A stretch of 64,000 bases of DNA. Source: Alphaproteobacteria bacterium (GTDB lineage: Bacteria; Pseudomonadota; Alphaproteobacteria; Rhizobiales; Xanthobacteraceae). Location of the stretch: NCBI GenBank assembly GCA_037200445.1, contig JBBCGH010000001.1, positions 2,170,001 to 2,234,000 of the forward strand. Direction: 5' to 3'. The first letter of the stretch is position 1. Each line of letters begins with the position of its first letter. The notes under the pieces are model-generated. The model ran no database searches and had not been told where the DNA came from. It saw only the letters and a program-made list of their open reading frames with translations. The position numbers and the translations under genes are program-made. Below are positions 37,071 through 46,110 of the stretch, one piece after another.

Positions 37071-37963
37071 TGGCCGACGTGCCCTACGATCGCGCGCTCG
37101 TCGAGAAGCGTGCCGACGAGACGGTCGAAAGCCCGGCGCGCCGCGCGCTGCGGCGCTTGTGGCGGCGCAAGGGCGCGGTGGTTGGGCTGATCGTCGTAGC
37201 GCTGTTCGTCGCGATTGCGATCTTTGCGCCGCTGATCTCGCCCTACGATCCGGCGGCGCAAAGCTGGACCGCGGTACGCAAGGCGCCCTCATGGGCGCAC
37301 TGGTTCGGCACCGACGATGTCGGGCGCGATGTGCTGGCGCGCGTGATCTTCGGCGCGCGCGCCTCGCTGCTTGCGGGCGTCATCTCGGTCAGCATCGCGC
37401 TTGCGGTCGGCGTGCCGCTCGGCCTGATCTCGGGTTATCTCGGCGGCTGGGTCGACGCGCTCCTGTCGCGCATCACCGACGCGATGCTGGCGGTGCCGTT
37501 CCTGATCCTGGCGATTGCGCTTGCCGCCTTCCTCGGTCCAAGCCTCGGCAACGCGATGATCGCGATCGGCGTGACGACCACGCCGGTGCTCGTGCGGCTC
37601 ACGCGCGGGCAGGTGATGGCCGTAAAGGTCGAGGACTACGTCGAGGCCGCGCGCGCCATCGGCAATCCGCGCTGGCGCATCGCGCTGTTCCACATCCTGC
37701 CGAACATCCTGCCCGCGCTGCTGGTGCAGGCGACGCTCTCGATCGCGACCGCCATCATTGCGGAAGCCGCGCTCTCGTTCCTCGGGCTCGGACAGCAGCC
37801 GCCCGCGCCCTCATGGGGTTCGATGCTCAACTCGGCGCAGCGCTTCCTCACCACCGCGTCGTGGATGGCGATCTGGCCGGGGCTTGCGATCTTCCTGACC
37901 GTGCTGTCGTTCAACCTCGTCGGTGACGGGTTGCGCGACGCGCTCGACCCGAAAGAGCGCTAG
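37070..37963 (+). CDS. Peptide ABC permease, DppC-like
   Basis: A 297-residue second permease. The helix GLIVVALFVAIAIFAPLISP, the WFGTDDVGRDVLARVIFGAR motif and coupling loop YVEAARAIGNPRWRIALFHI are as in DppC. It completes the peptide importer (D, F, A, B, C). It converges on the Spy-like gene with no gap between stop codons, so read-through antisense RNA is possible. Confidence 0.92.
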   Translation: MADVPYDRALVEKRADETVESPARRALRRLWRRKGAVVGLIVVALFVAIAIFAPLISPYDPAAQSWTAVRKAPSWAHWFGTDDVGRDVLARVIFGARASLLAGVISVSIALAVGVPLGLISGYLGGWVDALLSRITDAMLAVPFLILAIALAAFLGPSLGNAMIAIGVTTTPVLVRLTRGQVMAVKVEDYVEAARAIGNPRWRIALFHILPNILPALLVQATLSIATAIIAEAALSFLGLGQQPPAPSWGSMLNSAQRFLTTASWMAIWPGLAIFLTVLSFNLVGDGLRDALDPKER

Positions 37964-38740
37964 CTAAAGCCGCTCGGACTCGTCGTCCTGCTGGATATTC
38001 TCGGTCCGGTCGCTCTGCGGCTGGTAGGGAGCCCGGTCGCGCCACTGCTGCATCCGCTCGCGCCAGCCGCCGCCCATGCCTGGACGCCCCATGTGCTGCG
38101 CCATGGCGAGCCGCGCCTTCTGCTCGTCGCTGAGCGTGCCGTAGTAGGCGTCCATCGCGGGCCGCACCGTGCGTACCGCTTCGAGCATCGCGGCCAGCCG
38201 CTTTTCGGCGTTGGCGAGGCGGCCGGTCGGCGTTGCGGAGCGCTCGATCGGGCAGACGCCGCGCATGATGTCATGCGCCTTGCCCGCGGCCTCCTTCAGC
38301 TTGTCGAAATTCGCACGCTGCTCGGCCGTCGGCTGCGTCACGCGTTCGAGCCGGTTGATCATCATCTCGCCCATGCGCCCGCCATCCGGACCGCAGACGC
38401 GTCCCATCATGCCGAATCCGCGCATGCCGCGCCCGTGGCGCTCGCCCATCATGCCGTCGCGCTCGCCGAAACGGCGGTGATGCCAGCCGCGCGGGCCGTC
38501 CTCGTCCCGATCGTCTCGGCCGTAGCGCCGGCCTTCCCCGCGCCGCCAGCGCGGCGCGTCTTCATCGGAGTAGCGGTCGCGCGGGCCGCCGCGCCAGTCG
38601 CCGCGACCCTCCGGGCCGGCCTGAGGTCCGGGTGCAGGCTGGGTGGCGCTCGGTGGGGGTTGCTGCGCGATGGCCGGGATCGCGATCGCGGCCGCAGCGA
38701 CGAGGGCCGCCGCGCACAGGGCAGGCTTCAAAATGCTCAT
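37964..38740 (-). CDS. Spy/CpxP-family (LTXXQ) periplasmic protein
   Basis: A 258-residue secreted protein with signal peptide ILKPALCAAALVAAAAIAIP (cleavage after AIA). A long Arg/Gly/Asp-rich disordered stretch (about 30-110) is followed by a helical domain with two LTxxQ-like motifs, VTQPTAEQRANFDKL and GTLSDEQKARL, as in Spy/CpxP chaperones that bind unfolded periplasmic proteins. A Pro/Gln/Asp-rich tail ends it. The disordered part is unusually long and charged. Stress regulation is likely by family, but no CpxR-like box was identified. Confidence 0.8.
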   Translation of the reverse strand: MSILKPALCAAALVAAAAIAIPAIAQQPPPSATQPAPGPQAGPEGRGDWRGGPRDRYSDEDAPRWRRGEGRRYGRDDRDEDGPRGWHHRRFGERDGMMGERHGRGMRGFGMMGRVCGPDGGRMGEMMINRLERVTQPTAEQRANFDKLKEAAGKAHDIMRGVCPIERSATPTGRLANAEKRLAAMLEAVRTVRPAMDAYYGTLSDEQKARLAMAQHMGRPGMGGGWRERMQQWRDRAPYQPQSDRTENIQQDDESERL

Positions 38741-38935
38741 GGTGTCCTCCTGAGAAGCGAATCCGCGCTCATCTTCAGGCGCGCAGATCGCTGACAGACG
38801 CGGCGGGGCCGCGACCCTTCGCTCCCATGCGAAATTCTCAGGTCATCCTTGGCGGAATGAAGGCGGTGCGGCCTCGCCACAACATGAAATTCCCGTCATA
38901 TGTATCGGCAAAGTTAACGCATTCAGGAGCCATTC

Positions 38936-40093
38936 ATGACGTCGGGCGTGCAAGGCGAAAAGGCTGTAGTGGAGTGGCTCGGCGGCCAGAAGGGGGCGAT
39001 GCTCTCGCTGCTCGAAGACATCGTGAACATCGACGGCGGCTCTTACGACAAGGCAGGTGTGGACGCCGTCGGGGTACGCCTGCGTGCATTCCTGGAGGAG
39101 CAGGGCATCGCCTGCGAGACGCTCGCGAACGAAACGTTCGGCGATGCGCTGCGTGCGACCGTCGGCGGGCCTTCCAACAGCGCCATCATGCTGATGGGCC
39201 ATCGCGACACAGTGTTTCCGAAAGGCGAACCGACACGCCGGCCGTTCAGAATAGAGAACGGGAAGGCCTACGGTCCGGGCGTCGCCGACATGAAGGCGGG
39301 GCTGGTGATGAACGCCTTCGTGCTCGCGGCCTTCCAGAAATTCGGCGGCGCGCCGGCGCCCCTGGTCGGGCTCTTCACCTCGGATGAGGAGATCGGCTCG
39401 CCCGCCTGCCGGCCGATCATCGAAGCCGAGGCACGCCGCGCCCGCGCGGTATTCAACTCCGAACCCGGTCGGCCGACCGGCAATGTGGTGAGTGGCCGGA
39501 AGGGCGGCGTGTTCATGAAAATGGAGATCACCGGCAAGGCGGCGCATTCCGGCGGCAACTTCACCGACGGCATCTCGGCGATCGAGGAACTCGCCCGCAA
39601 GATCATCGCGCTGCATGCGATTACGGATTTGACCCGCGGCACGACCGTCAACGTCGGGCTCGTGTCGGGCGGCCAGACCGTCAACACGGTCGCGCCCTGG
39701 GCAAAATGCGAGATCGACCTGCGCTACGTCACGCCCGCCGACCGCGAGGACGCGATGGGCAAGATTGCACGCATCGCCGGGACCGCGCATGTGCCGGGCA
39801 CCAGCGCCACGCTCGCGATCGCCGGCGAGTTCAAGCCGCTGGTCGAAACGCCCGACTCCAAACGCCTGTTCGAGCACTACGCCGGCTGCGCGAGTGACGT
39901 CGGCCTCAAGGTCGAAGGCGAGTTCACCGGCGGCTGCGCGGATTCAGGCTTTACCGCCGCGGTCGGCACGCCGACGATCTGTGCGGTCGGCCCGGTCGGC
40001 GGCAAGGCGCACACGCCGGACGAATATCTCATGGTCGACTCGCTCGTGCCGCGCGCGCAGACCCTTGCGCTGGCGGTGGCAAGGCTGAGCTAG
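38936..40093 (+). CDS. M20 family metallopeptidase, carboxypeptidase G2-like
   Basis: A 385-residue di-zinc peptidase. Ligands: His in LMGHRDTVFPKG, bridging Asp in GPGVADMKAGLV, catalytic Glu pair in FTSDEEIGSP, and the C-terminal His in KAHTPDEYLM. The dimerisation-domain mark is KAAHSGGNFTDGISAIEELA. CAGGAG lies about 7 bases upstream of the ATG. No export signal. The glutamate carboxypeptidase group removes C-terminal Glu, which would suit the gamma-glutamyl system upstream, but the Spy-like gene separates them. Confidence 0.88.
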   Translation: MTSGVQGEKAVVEWLGGQKGAMLSLLEDIVNIDGGSYDKAGVDAVGVRLRAFLEEQGIACETLANETFGDALRATVGGPSNSAIMLMGHRDTVFPKGEPTRRPFRIENGKAYGPGVADMKAGLVMNAFVLAAFQKFGGAPAPLVGLFTSDEEIGSPACRPIIEAEARRARAVFNSEPGRPTGNVVSGRKGGVFMKMEITGKAAHSGGNFTDGISAIEELARKIIALHAITDLTRGTTVNVGLVSGGQTVNTVAPWAKCEIDLRYVTPADREDAMGKIARIAGTAHVPGTSATLAIAGEFKPLVETPDSKRLFEHYAGCASDVGLKVEGEFTGGCADSGFTAAVGTPTICAVGPVGGKAHTPDEYLMVDSLVPRAQTLALAVARLS

Positions 40094-40094
40094 A

Positions 40095-40403
40095 CTATCC
40101 GACTTTCGAGCTTGGTTTGGGGCTGGCGCTCAAAGTAAGTCCCACGGCGCCGAGCACGCGGATGATTGTGTCGAGTTCCGGTTTGGTCTGGCCGTCGAGC
40201 GAGCGATAGAGGTTTTCGCGCGACAGGCCTGCCTTCCGCGCAACCCCGGACATCCCTTTTGCGCGTGCGACCGTTCCAAGAGCCGCCGCGATGAACGAAG
40301 AGTCCTCTGTTTCCAGCGCTTCGGTCAAATAGGCCGCAATCGCCTCAGGTGTGTCGAGATAGCGAGCCGAGTCGTAGGGACGGGTCTTGATTTTCTTGCT
40401 CAT
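40095..40403 (-). CDS. HigA-type antitoxin
   Basis: A 102-residue antitoxin with helix-turn-helix (GMSGVARKAGLSRENLYRSL) of the 'probable addiction module antidote' type. The ATG at 40403 begins MSKKIKTRPYDSARYLDTPE; residues in frame before it are not homologous. It lies 4 bp after the toxin gene, in the toxin-first order of higBA. It should neutralise the toxin and repress the operon through the palindrome at 40705-40740. The gene looks intact while its toxin is frameshifted. Confidence 0.88.
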   Translation of the reverse strand: MSKKIKTRPYDSARYLDTPEAIAAYLTEALETEDSSFIAAALGTVARAKGMSGVARKAGLSRENLYRSLDGQTKPELDTIIRVLGAVGLTLSASPKPSSKVG

Positions 40404-40407
40404 CGGA

Positions 40408-40705
40408 TCAGCCCTTGAAGCTTCTTGCCAACTCATGTGCGAATTCGATGTCGCGCGCTTGTGTCGACTTGTCGCCGCCGCAGAGGAGAAGCACGACTTT
40501 TTCGCCGCGGCGGACGAAGTAGACGTGGGTACCCTGGACCGAAATGGATTCGCATCTCGCCGACACCCTGTCCGACAGGAGCGACTTCCCCCGGGTTGCC
40601 ATGGGCCAGCCGATCGATGCGAGCGGCAATCTTCGCTTTTCCGCGCGCATCGCGGAGCTTCGACATCCATGCGGAAAATACGTCCGTTTCACGGATGCGC
40701 AGCAT
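40408..40705 (-). pseudogene. HigB/RelE-type toxin, frameshifted
   Basis: About 98 codons encode a HigB-like mRNA interferase. The first frame, from ATG 40705, reads MLRIRETDVFSAWMSKLRDA to MRIHFGPGY. The homology then continues one base over as HVYFVRRGEKVVLLLCGGDK and DIEFAHELARSF. The break is one extra C in a CCC run (plus-strand GGG at 40527-40529); removing it restores FGPGYHVYFVRRGE. Either the toxin is inactivated, or this is a homopolymer consensus error. The remaining residues, including the conserved C-terminal GGDKSTQ, are well kept, so any mutation is recent. Confidence 0.8.
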
Positions 40706-40740
40706 TGACGGGATGTAGCGTAAGCGCTACATCCCGTCAA
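40705..40740 (-). promoter_or_regulatory. Perfect 16-bp inverted repeat, probable higBA operator
   Basis: TTGACGGGATGTAGCG (40705-40720) is the exact reverse complement of CGCTACATCCCGTCAA (40725-40740), with a 4-base centre. The inner GTAGCGTAAGCGCTAC has the look of operators bound by HigA/RelB-like antitoxins. It touches the toxin start codon, so a bound repressor would block the operon promoter. Confidence 0.75.
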
Positions 40741-40822
40741 GTGACCATCCGGCTTGCCTCGAGCCTCTGACCCACTATGCTCCGCGCTCCCTTCGCGCCT
40801 CCCTCACAATTGAGCATCCGAA

Positions 40823-41935
40823 ATGACCAGCGCACTGTTTTCGCCGTACAAGATCAATGGCCTCGAGCTCGCCAACCGCATCGTCGTCGCGCCGATGTGC
40901 CAGTACTCGGCCGACGACGGCGTGCCGACCCCGTGGCACACCACCCATCTTGGCATGCTGGCGAACTCCGGCGCCGCGCTCGTGTTCGTGGAAGCGACCG
41001 GCGTCGAACGTATCGGGCGCATCACGCACGGCTGCACCGGCATCTATTCCGATACCGCGGAGGATGCATTCCGTACCGTGATCGCGCACTGCAAGCGCAT
41101 CGGGACTGCCAAGTTCGGTATTCAGCTCGGACATGCCGGCCGCAAGGCATCTTCGGCGCGCCCGTGGGACGGGGGCCTTGGTCTCAAGGCGGGCGAAGAC
41201 CCATGGCCGACGATCGGGCCGTCCCCGCTCGCGCCGGGCGCCGCCTGGCCGGCGGCGCGTGCGATGGACGAGGGCGACATGAACCGCGTCCGCGACGCAT
41301 TCGTGAACGCTGCCAAGCGCTCGCTGCGCGCGGGCTTCGAGGCGATCCAGCTGCACATGGCGCACGGCTATCTGCTGCACTCGTTCGTCTCGCCGATCTC
41401 CAACAAGCGCAATGATGCCTACGGCGGCTCGCTCGAAGGGCGCCTTAAATTTCCGGTCGAAGTCGTGCGCGCGGTGCGCGCGGTTGTTCCGAAGGATTAT
41501 CCGCTCGGCGCGCGCATTTCGGCGGTCGATTGGGTTGAGGGCGGTCTGACGGGTGACGATTCTGTCGTCTGGGTGAAGGCCATGAAGGAAGCCGGCCTCG
41601 ACTTCGTGGATATCTCGTCGGGCGGCGTCACCGCCGATGTGCGGACGCCGACCACGCCGGGCTACAACGTGCCGACCGCCGAGCAGATCAAACGCGAAAC
41701 CGGCCTGCCGACAAGTGTGGTGGGACTGATCGTGACGCCCAAGCAGGCCGAAGACATCGTCGCAAGCGGCAAGGCCGATCAGATCGCGCTTGCTCGCGCC
41801 ATGCTCGACGATCCGCACTGGGGCTGGATGGCGGCCCGCGAGCTGGGCGCGGACGTCGCGCGGCCGAACCAGTATTTGCGCACCGCGCCCAAGTTGTGGC
41901 CCGGCGCCGCCATGTATCAGGGCAACGCGGCGTGA
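40823..41935 (+). CDS. NADH:flavin oxidoreductase, old yellow enzyme (YqjM-like)
   Basis: A 370-residue FMN enzyme of the OYE family, thermophilic-like (YqjM/NamA) class, which reduces activated alkenes. Marks: VAPMCQYSADDGVPTPWHTT with the class-specific Cys, IQLGHAGRKASS, the substrate HxxH-type segment LHMAHGYLLHSFVSPISNKR followed by NDAYGGSLEGR, and the phosphate-binding GLIVTPKQAEDIV region. Full length and intact. The next gene is a LivF-like fragment after a repeat, so it is probably a single-gene unit. Confidence 0.92.
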   Translation: MTSALFSPYKINGLELANRIVVAPMCQYSADDGVPTPWHTTHLGMLANSGAALVFVEATGVERIGRITHGCTGIYSDTAEDAFRTVIAHCKRIGTAKFGIQLGHAGRKASSARPWDGGLGLKAGEDPWPTIGPSPLAPGAAWPAARAMDEGDMNRVRDAFVNAAKRSLRAGFEAIQLHMAHGYLLHSFVSPISNKRNDAYGGSLEGRLKFPVEVVRAVRAVVPKDYPLGARISAVDWVEGGLTGDDSVVWVKAMKEAGLDFVDISSGGVTADVRTPTTPGYNVPTAEQIKRETGLPTSVVGLIVTPKQAEDIVASGKADQIALARAMLDDPHWGWMAARELGADVARPNQYLRTAPKLWPGAAMYQGNAA

Positions 41936-41950
41936 TCTTGTCTCCGCTTA

Positions 41951-42016
41951 TTCCCGCGTAAGCGGGAATCCAGTTCTTTCTTATCGCTGGCTCTGGGTCC
42001 CTGCTTTCGCGGGGAC
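41951..42016. repeat. Double-hairpin intergenic repeat 'ttcccgc/gcgggaa'
   Basis: First hairpin TTCCCGC gtaa GCGGGAA (41951-41968), second GTCCC tgctttcgc GGGGAC (41997-42016), spaced by a linker of about 28 bases. It is a different form from the 'tcatcccgg' elements but is in the same position after a stop codon. Confidence 0.75.
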
Positions 42017-42142
42017 GAGCGAAAAACAATGGTGCCAGGACTTTCCCGGGAAACGCTGGCCGGCCGAAATTCGGCCGGCGCTGCGACATATTGCGTTCCG
42101 CTCTGACACTCCCGGCCGCCGACCGCAGAGTGCGCGCTTGAG

Positions 42143-42855
42143 GTGCGCAATCTCTCGGCGGCCTACGGCAAGCATCAGGCACTCGCCGATGTTGCGCTCG
42201 ACGCGGGTGCGGGCGAGATCGTCGTGATCCTCGGCGCGAACGGCGCCGGAAAATCGACGCTGCTCAGGGCGATTGCGGGGCTCGTACTCGCGCTGCCCGG
42301 CGGGCGGGTGACGTTTGACGGAGCCGATCTGCTCGCCCTGCAGCCCCACGAGATCGTCGAGGCCGGCGTTGCGCTGGTGCCGGAGGGGCGAGGCATCTTC
42401 GGCGAACTCACGGTGCGCGAGAATCTGGAGCTTGGCGCCTACGCGCGCCGCGCGCGAGTGGGTGAGGCGGAAGCGCTGGCTCGGGCTCAGGCACTGTTTC
42501 CGCGGCTTGCCGAGCGTGCCGGCAGATCGCCCGCACCATGAGCGGCGGCGAACAGCAAATGGTCGCGATCGCCCGCGCGCTGATGTCGGCGCCGAAGCTC
42601 CTCCTGCTCGACGAGCCCTCGCTCGGGCTGTCGCCGCTCTTGTGCGGCGAGCTGTTCGCGGCGCTCACGCGGATTCGCGACAGCGGGGTCTCGATCCTGC
42701 TGGTCGAGCAGAACGCGCGGCAGGGCTTGAATATCGCCGACCGCGGTTATCTCATCGAAACCGGCCGCATCGTCGGCGCGGGGAGCGCGCAGTCGCTGCG
42801 CGACGATCCGGCCGTGCAGCGCGCTTATCTTGGCGTCAGCAAAGTGCGCGCGTAG
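42143..42855 (+). pseudogene. Orphan LivF-type ABC ATPase, frameshifted
   Basis: A LivF-like ATPase in two frames. The first part (GTG 42143) has Walker [19 protein letters not shown] and ends at 42541 after PRLAERAGRS. The second resumes as RQIARTMSGGEQQMVAIARA, with Walker B LLLLDEPSLGLSP and H-loop ILLVEQNARQG, to the stop at 42855. One base seems missing near 42518-42523. No ATG is found in frame upstream (codons before GTG read A-L-E without a stop back to 42104), so the start is also uncertain. No partner permease or binding protein adjoins it. Decay of a lost importer or a sequencing error would both fit. Confidence 0.72.
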
Positions 42856-42856
42856 C

Positions 42857-43792
42857 TCAAGCCCACTTCAGCCGCGCCGTGATGCCACGGCCCATCACCC
42901 AATCCTTGTCGTCCTCGCTCATGAAGTCTAGCGCCTCGGTGAAGTGCGCGATGCGCTGGCGGTAGGTTGCCTGCCCGAATGCGCCGTTGGTGATGTCGGT
43001 ACCCCAATAGCTGCGCTGCGGCCCGTAGGCCTCGAACAGGCGACGGATGTGCGGATTGAGATCGGCGTAGGGGTAGGGCTGCCGCGAATAGTTCGCCGAT
43101 CCCGACAGCTTGACCGAGACATTCGGATATTTCGCGAGTGCCAAGACATCGCCGATCGGACCATCGAACTTGCCGGCGCGTACCGCTTCGTCCGAGAGGC
43201 TCATGCCCATGTGGTCGGCGATCAGCTGAAGGCCCGGATACTTCTCGGCGATGCGCGCCATCTGCGCGCCCTTTCCGACCGCGAGGAACATGATCGGGAT
43301 TGCTGCTTTCTCGGCCTCCGGCCAGAACCAGTCGGCGGTGCCGTCCTCGAGCCATTTCGCCGCTGGTCCAAGGAAGGTCAGCCGTATCCCGAGCATGCCG
43401 GGCTGCGACTTCCATCCTGGCAGCAGCGCGGCGGATTTCGGATCCTGCAGCGCGATGCGGCCCATGACGGCAAAGCGGCTCGGATAGCGCTTGACCGCTT
43501 CGAGCGCGTAATCGTTGCGGTCCCCGTGCCACGATGGCGGCACGACCACCGCGCGCTCCACGCCGGCTTCGTCCATCAGCGGGAGTGCACGTTCGACAGT
43601 GAACGGCTCCGGCAGCTGCGGCTTCGCGTTCGGGACCCATTTCCAGTCTTCGCTCTCGGCCTTCCAGAGATGGATCTGCGCATCGACGATCATGCGTTTG
43701 CGGGCTCCCTGCGGCCGGGCGAGTTGTGAGCTGGCCGCCGTCAAGGCGGCGGCGCCGAGTGTCGAACCGACGAATCCACGTCGCGTGATCAT
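42857..43792 (-). CDS. Tat-exported amidohydrolase, PDC lactonase-like
   Basis: A 311-residue TIM-barrel hydrolase of the amidohydrolase_2 type, similar in layout to 2-pyrone-4,6-dicarboxylate lactonases. It starts with a twin-arginine signal, ITRRGFVGSTLGAAALTAAS, so it is probably folded before export. Metal or active-site segments: VDAQIHLWKAE (one His where many have HxH), LIADHMGMSL and YWGTDITN with Asp. The substrate is unknown; lactones or cyclic amides are candidates given the carbamoylase gene that starts 106 bp away on the other strand. Confidence 0.82.
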   Translation of the reverse strand: MITRRGFVGSTLGAAALTAASSQLARPQGARKRMIVDAQIHLWKAESEDWKWVPNAKPQLPEPFTVERALPLMDEAGVERAVVVPPSWHGDRNDYALEAVKRYPSRFAVMGRIALQDPKSAALLPGWKSQPGMLGIRLTFLGPAAKWLEDGTADWFWPEAEKAAIPIMFLAVGKGAQMARIAEKYPGLQLIADHMGMSLSDEAVRAGKFDGPIGDVLALAKYPNVSVKLSGSANYSRQPYPYADLNPHIRRLFEAYGPQRSYWGTDITNGAFGQATYRQRIAHFTEALDFMSEDDKDWVMGRGITARLKWA

Positions 43793-43898
43793 GGTTGTCG
43801 CCTTCCGAAAAGAGCCGCCTTGTGGCAGCGGCTTGCGTGAAGTCTATGCCGAATGGACGGGCGGGCAATCCCGTTTGACTTTGTGCCGGCACACGGCA

Positions 43899-45170
43899 AT
43901 GGATCGCCGCATGCAAAATCTGAAGATCGACGGCGAACGGCTGTGGGGCGAGTTGATGGAGACCGCGCAGATCGGCGGCACGCCGAAGGGCGGCATCTGT
44001 CGGCTCGCCCTTACCGATCTCGACCGGCAGGTGCGCGACTGGTTTCGCGCACGTTGCGAGGCGCTCGGCTGCACCGTCACGGTCGACGACATGGGCGCGA
44101 TGTTCGCGCGCCGGGGAGGGCAGCGGAACGACATCCCGCCGATCGCGATGGGGAGCCATCTCGACACGCAGCCGACCGGCGGCAAGTTCGACGGTGTGCT
44201 TGGTGTGCTCGGCGCGTTGGAGGCGCTGCGTACGCTCGTGCAGGCCGGATACGAGACCTACGCGCCGATCGAGGTGATCAACTGGACCAACGAGGAGGGC
44301 TCGCGCTTTGCGCCCGCGATGGTCGCGTCAGGTGTCTTTGCCGGCGCGTTTACGCGCGGCTGGGCCGAGACCAACAAGGATCGCGAAGGCATCACCTTTG
44401 GCGCCGCCCTCGATTCAATCGGCTATCGCGGCGCGCAGAAGTGCGGCGACCATCCGCTCACCGCGTTCTTCGAACTCCACATCGAGCAGGGGCCGATCCT
44501 CGAGGCCGAGGACAGGGAGATCGGCATCGTCACCGGCGTGCAGGGGATGCGCTGGTACGAGGTGACGGTGACCGGGCAGGATGCGCACACCGGCGCAACG
44601 CCGATGCGGCTGCGCAAGAATGCCCTGCTCGGCGCGGCGCGGCTGGTCGAGCGCATCAACGCGATCGCCGAGCGGTACAAGCCGGATGCGCTCGGTGCCG
44701 TCGGGCTGATGGAGGTGCGACCGAACTCGCGCAATGTGGTGCCGGGCGAGGTCTTTTTCTGCGTCGACCTGCGTCATCCGGAGAACGCCGTGCTCGACCG
44801 GCTCGAGGCCGAGTACAGCGCTTCCTTGGCCGAGGTTTGCGATCCTCTGGGGCTTTCGGTGTCGTCCACGCGCATCTGGGATCAGCCGCCGGTGCGGTTC
44901 GACGCCGGTTGCGTCGCCTCCGTCCGCCGCGCAGCCACGCTAAGCGGACTGTCCGCGCGGGAAATTGTTTCCGGCGCGGGGCATGACGCAGCATATGTTT
45001 CGCGTGTTGCGCCAACGGCGATGATTTTCGTCCCCTGCCGGAATGGCGTCAGCCACAACGAGGCAGAATACAGCTCGAAGGAACAGTGCGCGGCCGGCGC
45101 CCAGGTCTTGCTGCAAGCCGTGCTCGACTACGACCGGACCCTCGCAGAGCGACAGGCGACATCGCGCTAG
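43899..45170 (+). CDS. Zn-dependent N-carbamoyl-amino-acid/ureidoglycolate-type hydrolase
   Basis: A 423-residue M20-like amidase of the hydantoinase/carbamoylase (AllC/HyuC) family. Metal ligands: His/Asp in MGSHLDTQPTGGKFDGVLG, Glu pair in NWTNEEGSRFAP, His in ELHIEQGPILE and His in GVSHNEAEYSS. Dimer and substrate segment GQDAHTGATPMRLRKNALL is present. ATG 43899 or 43911 could start it; no clear ribosome site separates them. These enzymes cleave N-carbamoyl compounds to the amine, CO2 and ammonia, so it could act after the hydantoinase at 7374, though the genes are far apart. The frame is intact. Confidence 0.9.
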   Translation: MDRRMQNLKIDGERLWGELMETAQIGGTPKGGICRLALTDLDRQVRDWFRARCEALGCTVTVDDMGAMFARRGGQRNDIPPIAMGSHLDTQPTGGKFDGVLGVLGALEALRTLVQAGYETYAPIEVINWTNEEGSRFAPAMVASGVFAGAFTRGWAETNKDREGITFGAALDSIGYRGAQKCGDHPLTAFFELHIEQGPILEAEDREIGIVTGVQGMRWYEVTVTGQDAHTGATPMRLRKNALLGAARLVERINAIAERYKPDALGAVGLMEVRPNSRNVVPGEVFFCVDLRHPENAVLDRLEAEYSASLAEVCDPLGLSVSSTRIWDQPPVRFDAGCVASVRRAATLSGLSAREIVSGAGHDAAYVSRVAPTAMIFVPCRNGVSHNEAEYSSKEQCAAGAQVLLQAVLDYDRTLAERQATSR

Positions 45171-45243
45171 TTCCACATGACGGAATGAGCGCAAAGTCTG
45201 TTGGGATATGCGCGCCGCGGGCTTGTCTTTGCCAGTCCCCTTC

Positions 45244-45255
45244 CGTCATATGACG
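45244..45255. promoter_or_regulatory. Perfect 12-bp palindrome upstream of deoR-like gene
   Basis: CGTCATATGACG is a perfect palindrome 23 bp before the regulator's ATG. Its left half also lies in TTCCGTCAT (45241-45249), the reverse complement of ATGACGGAA at 45177-45185. It could be an autoregulatory operator. Nothing ties it to a known protein. Confidence 0.4.
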
Positions 45256-45278
45256 AATCTGCAACCCCTCCGGTCGCC

Positions 45279-46043
45279 ATGGTTCGCCCGCTTGCTGTCC
45301 GGCGCCACAACGAGATCGTGCAGCGCCTGCGCGCGGCCGGGTCGGTCAGCGTTGGCGAACTCGCCAATATTTTCGGCGTGTCGCATGAGACCATCCGCCG
45401 CGATCTGAAACTGCTTGCCGACCAGGGTCATCTCGACGTCGTGCACGGCGGCGCGGCGCGGCGCGGCATGATGGAGCCGTCGATCGCGCAGCGCGGCGGG
45501 GAGAATGCCGAGGGGAAGGAGGCGATTGCGCGTGAGGCCGCCGCATGGTGACGGACGCGGGCTCCGTGCTGATCGATTCCGGAACCACGACGGCCGCGCT
45601 GTCCTACTGAACTGGTCGGCCGTCCGGGCCTCACGATCTTCACCAATTCGCTCAACCATGCGCTCACGCTCTGCCGCGTCTCGGGCAATCGCGTGGTCAT
45701 GCTCGGCGGCGAGATCGACGGCAATGACGAGGCGGCGTTCGGCACCGGAACATCGACCGGCCTCGACAGCGTCCGCGCCGATATCGCATTCATCGGCGTG
45801 GGAGGTTTTGCCGAAGATGGGGGCATGACCGACTATTCGATCAGCGCGGCCGAGACGAGGGGCAAGATGATTCTCATGGGCCGCGCCTATTTGCTCGCCG
45901 ACCAGACCAAATTCACGCGCCGCACGGCGTTTCGCGTTCCGAACGTGGACAAGTGCGCTGGCGTGATCGTCGACAAGATGCCCGACCCGGCTCTTGCGGC
46001 CGCTTGGGAAGCCTACGGCTGGGACATCATTCTGGCGAAATAG
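45279..46043 (+). pseudogene. DeoR-family transcriptional regulator, frameshifted twice
   Basis: A full-length DeoR-type repressor split over frames. From ATG 45279 the N-terminal helix-turn-helix is intact (IVQRLRAAGSVSVGELANIF, SHETIRRDLKLLADQG). Near 45543 one base is missing and the reading moves to MVTDAGSVLIDSGTTTAALS. At 45608 one base is extra and the frame returns with ELVGRPGLTIFTNSLNHALT. The sugar-isomerase-like effector domain continues (VGGFAEDGGMTDYSISAAE) to TAG 46043. The two shifts cancel. Family members sense sugar phosphates or similar and bind repeated sites. The GTGGTA repeats just downstream, and at phnW, are candidate targets. Confidence 0.8.
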
Positions 46044-46046
46044 AAG

Positions 46047-46063
46047 TGGTATTTTTGTGGTAA
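46047..46063 (+). promoter_or_regulatory. Direct repeat GTGGTA x2, candidate operator
   Basis: GTGGTA at 46047-46052 and again at 46058-46063, 11 bp apart (one helical turn), in AT-rich sequence (tttttGTGGTAatttg) between the deoR-like stop and the DMGDH-like start. The same hexamer pair, 21 bp apart, lies upstream of phnW (55158-55184). DeoR-family proteins bind repeated sites, so the adjacent regulator is the natural candidate. Confidence 0.5.
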
Positions 46064-46110
46064 TTTGTTGATATGAAGGGCGGACCGTTGCCACCCGGAT
46101 CGCCCGACCG

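Noticed and set aside
41951-42142. Mobile-element remnant ahead of the LivF-like gene
   Set aside because: Only palindromic intergenic repeats are present; no transposase fragment or target duplication was found.
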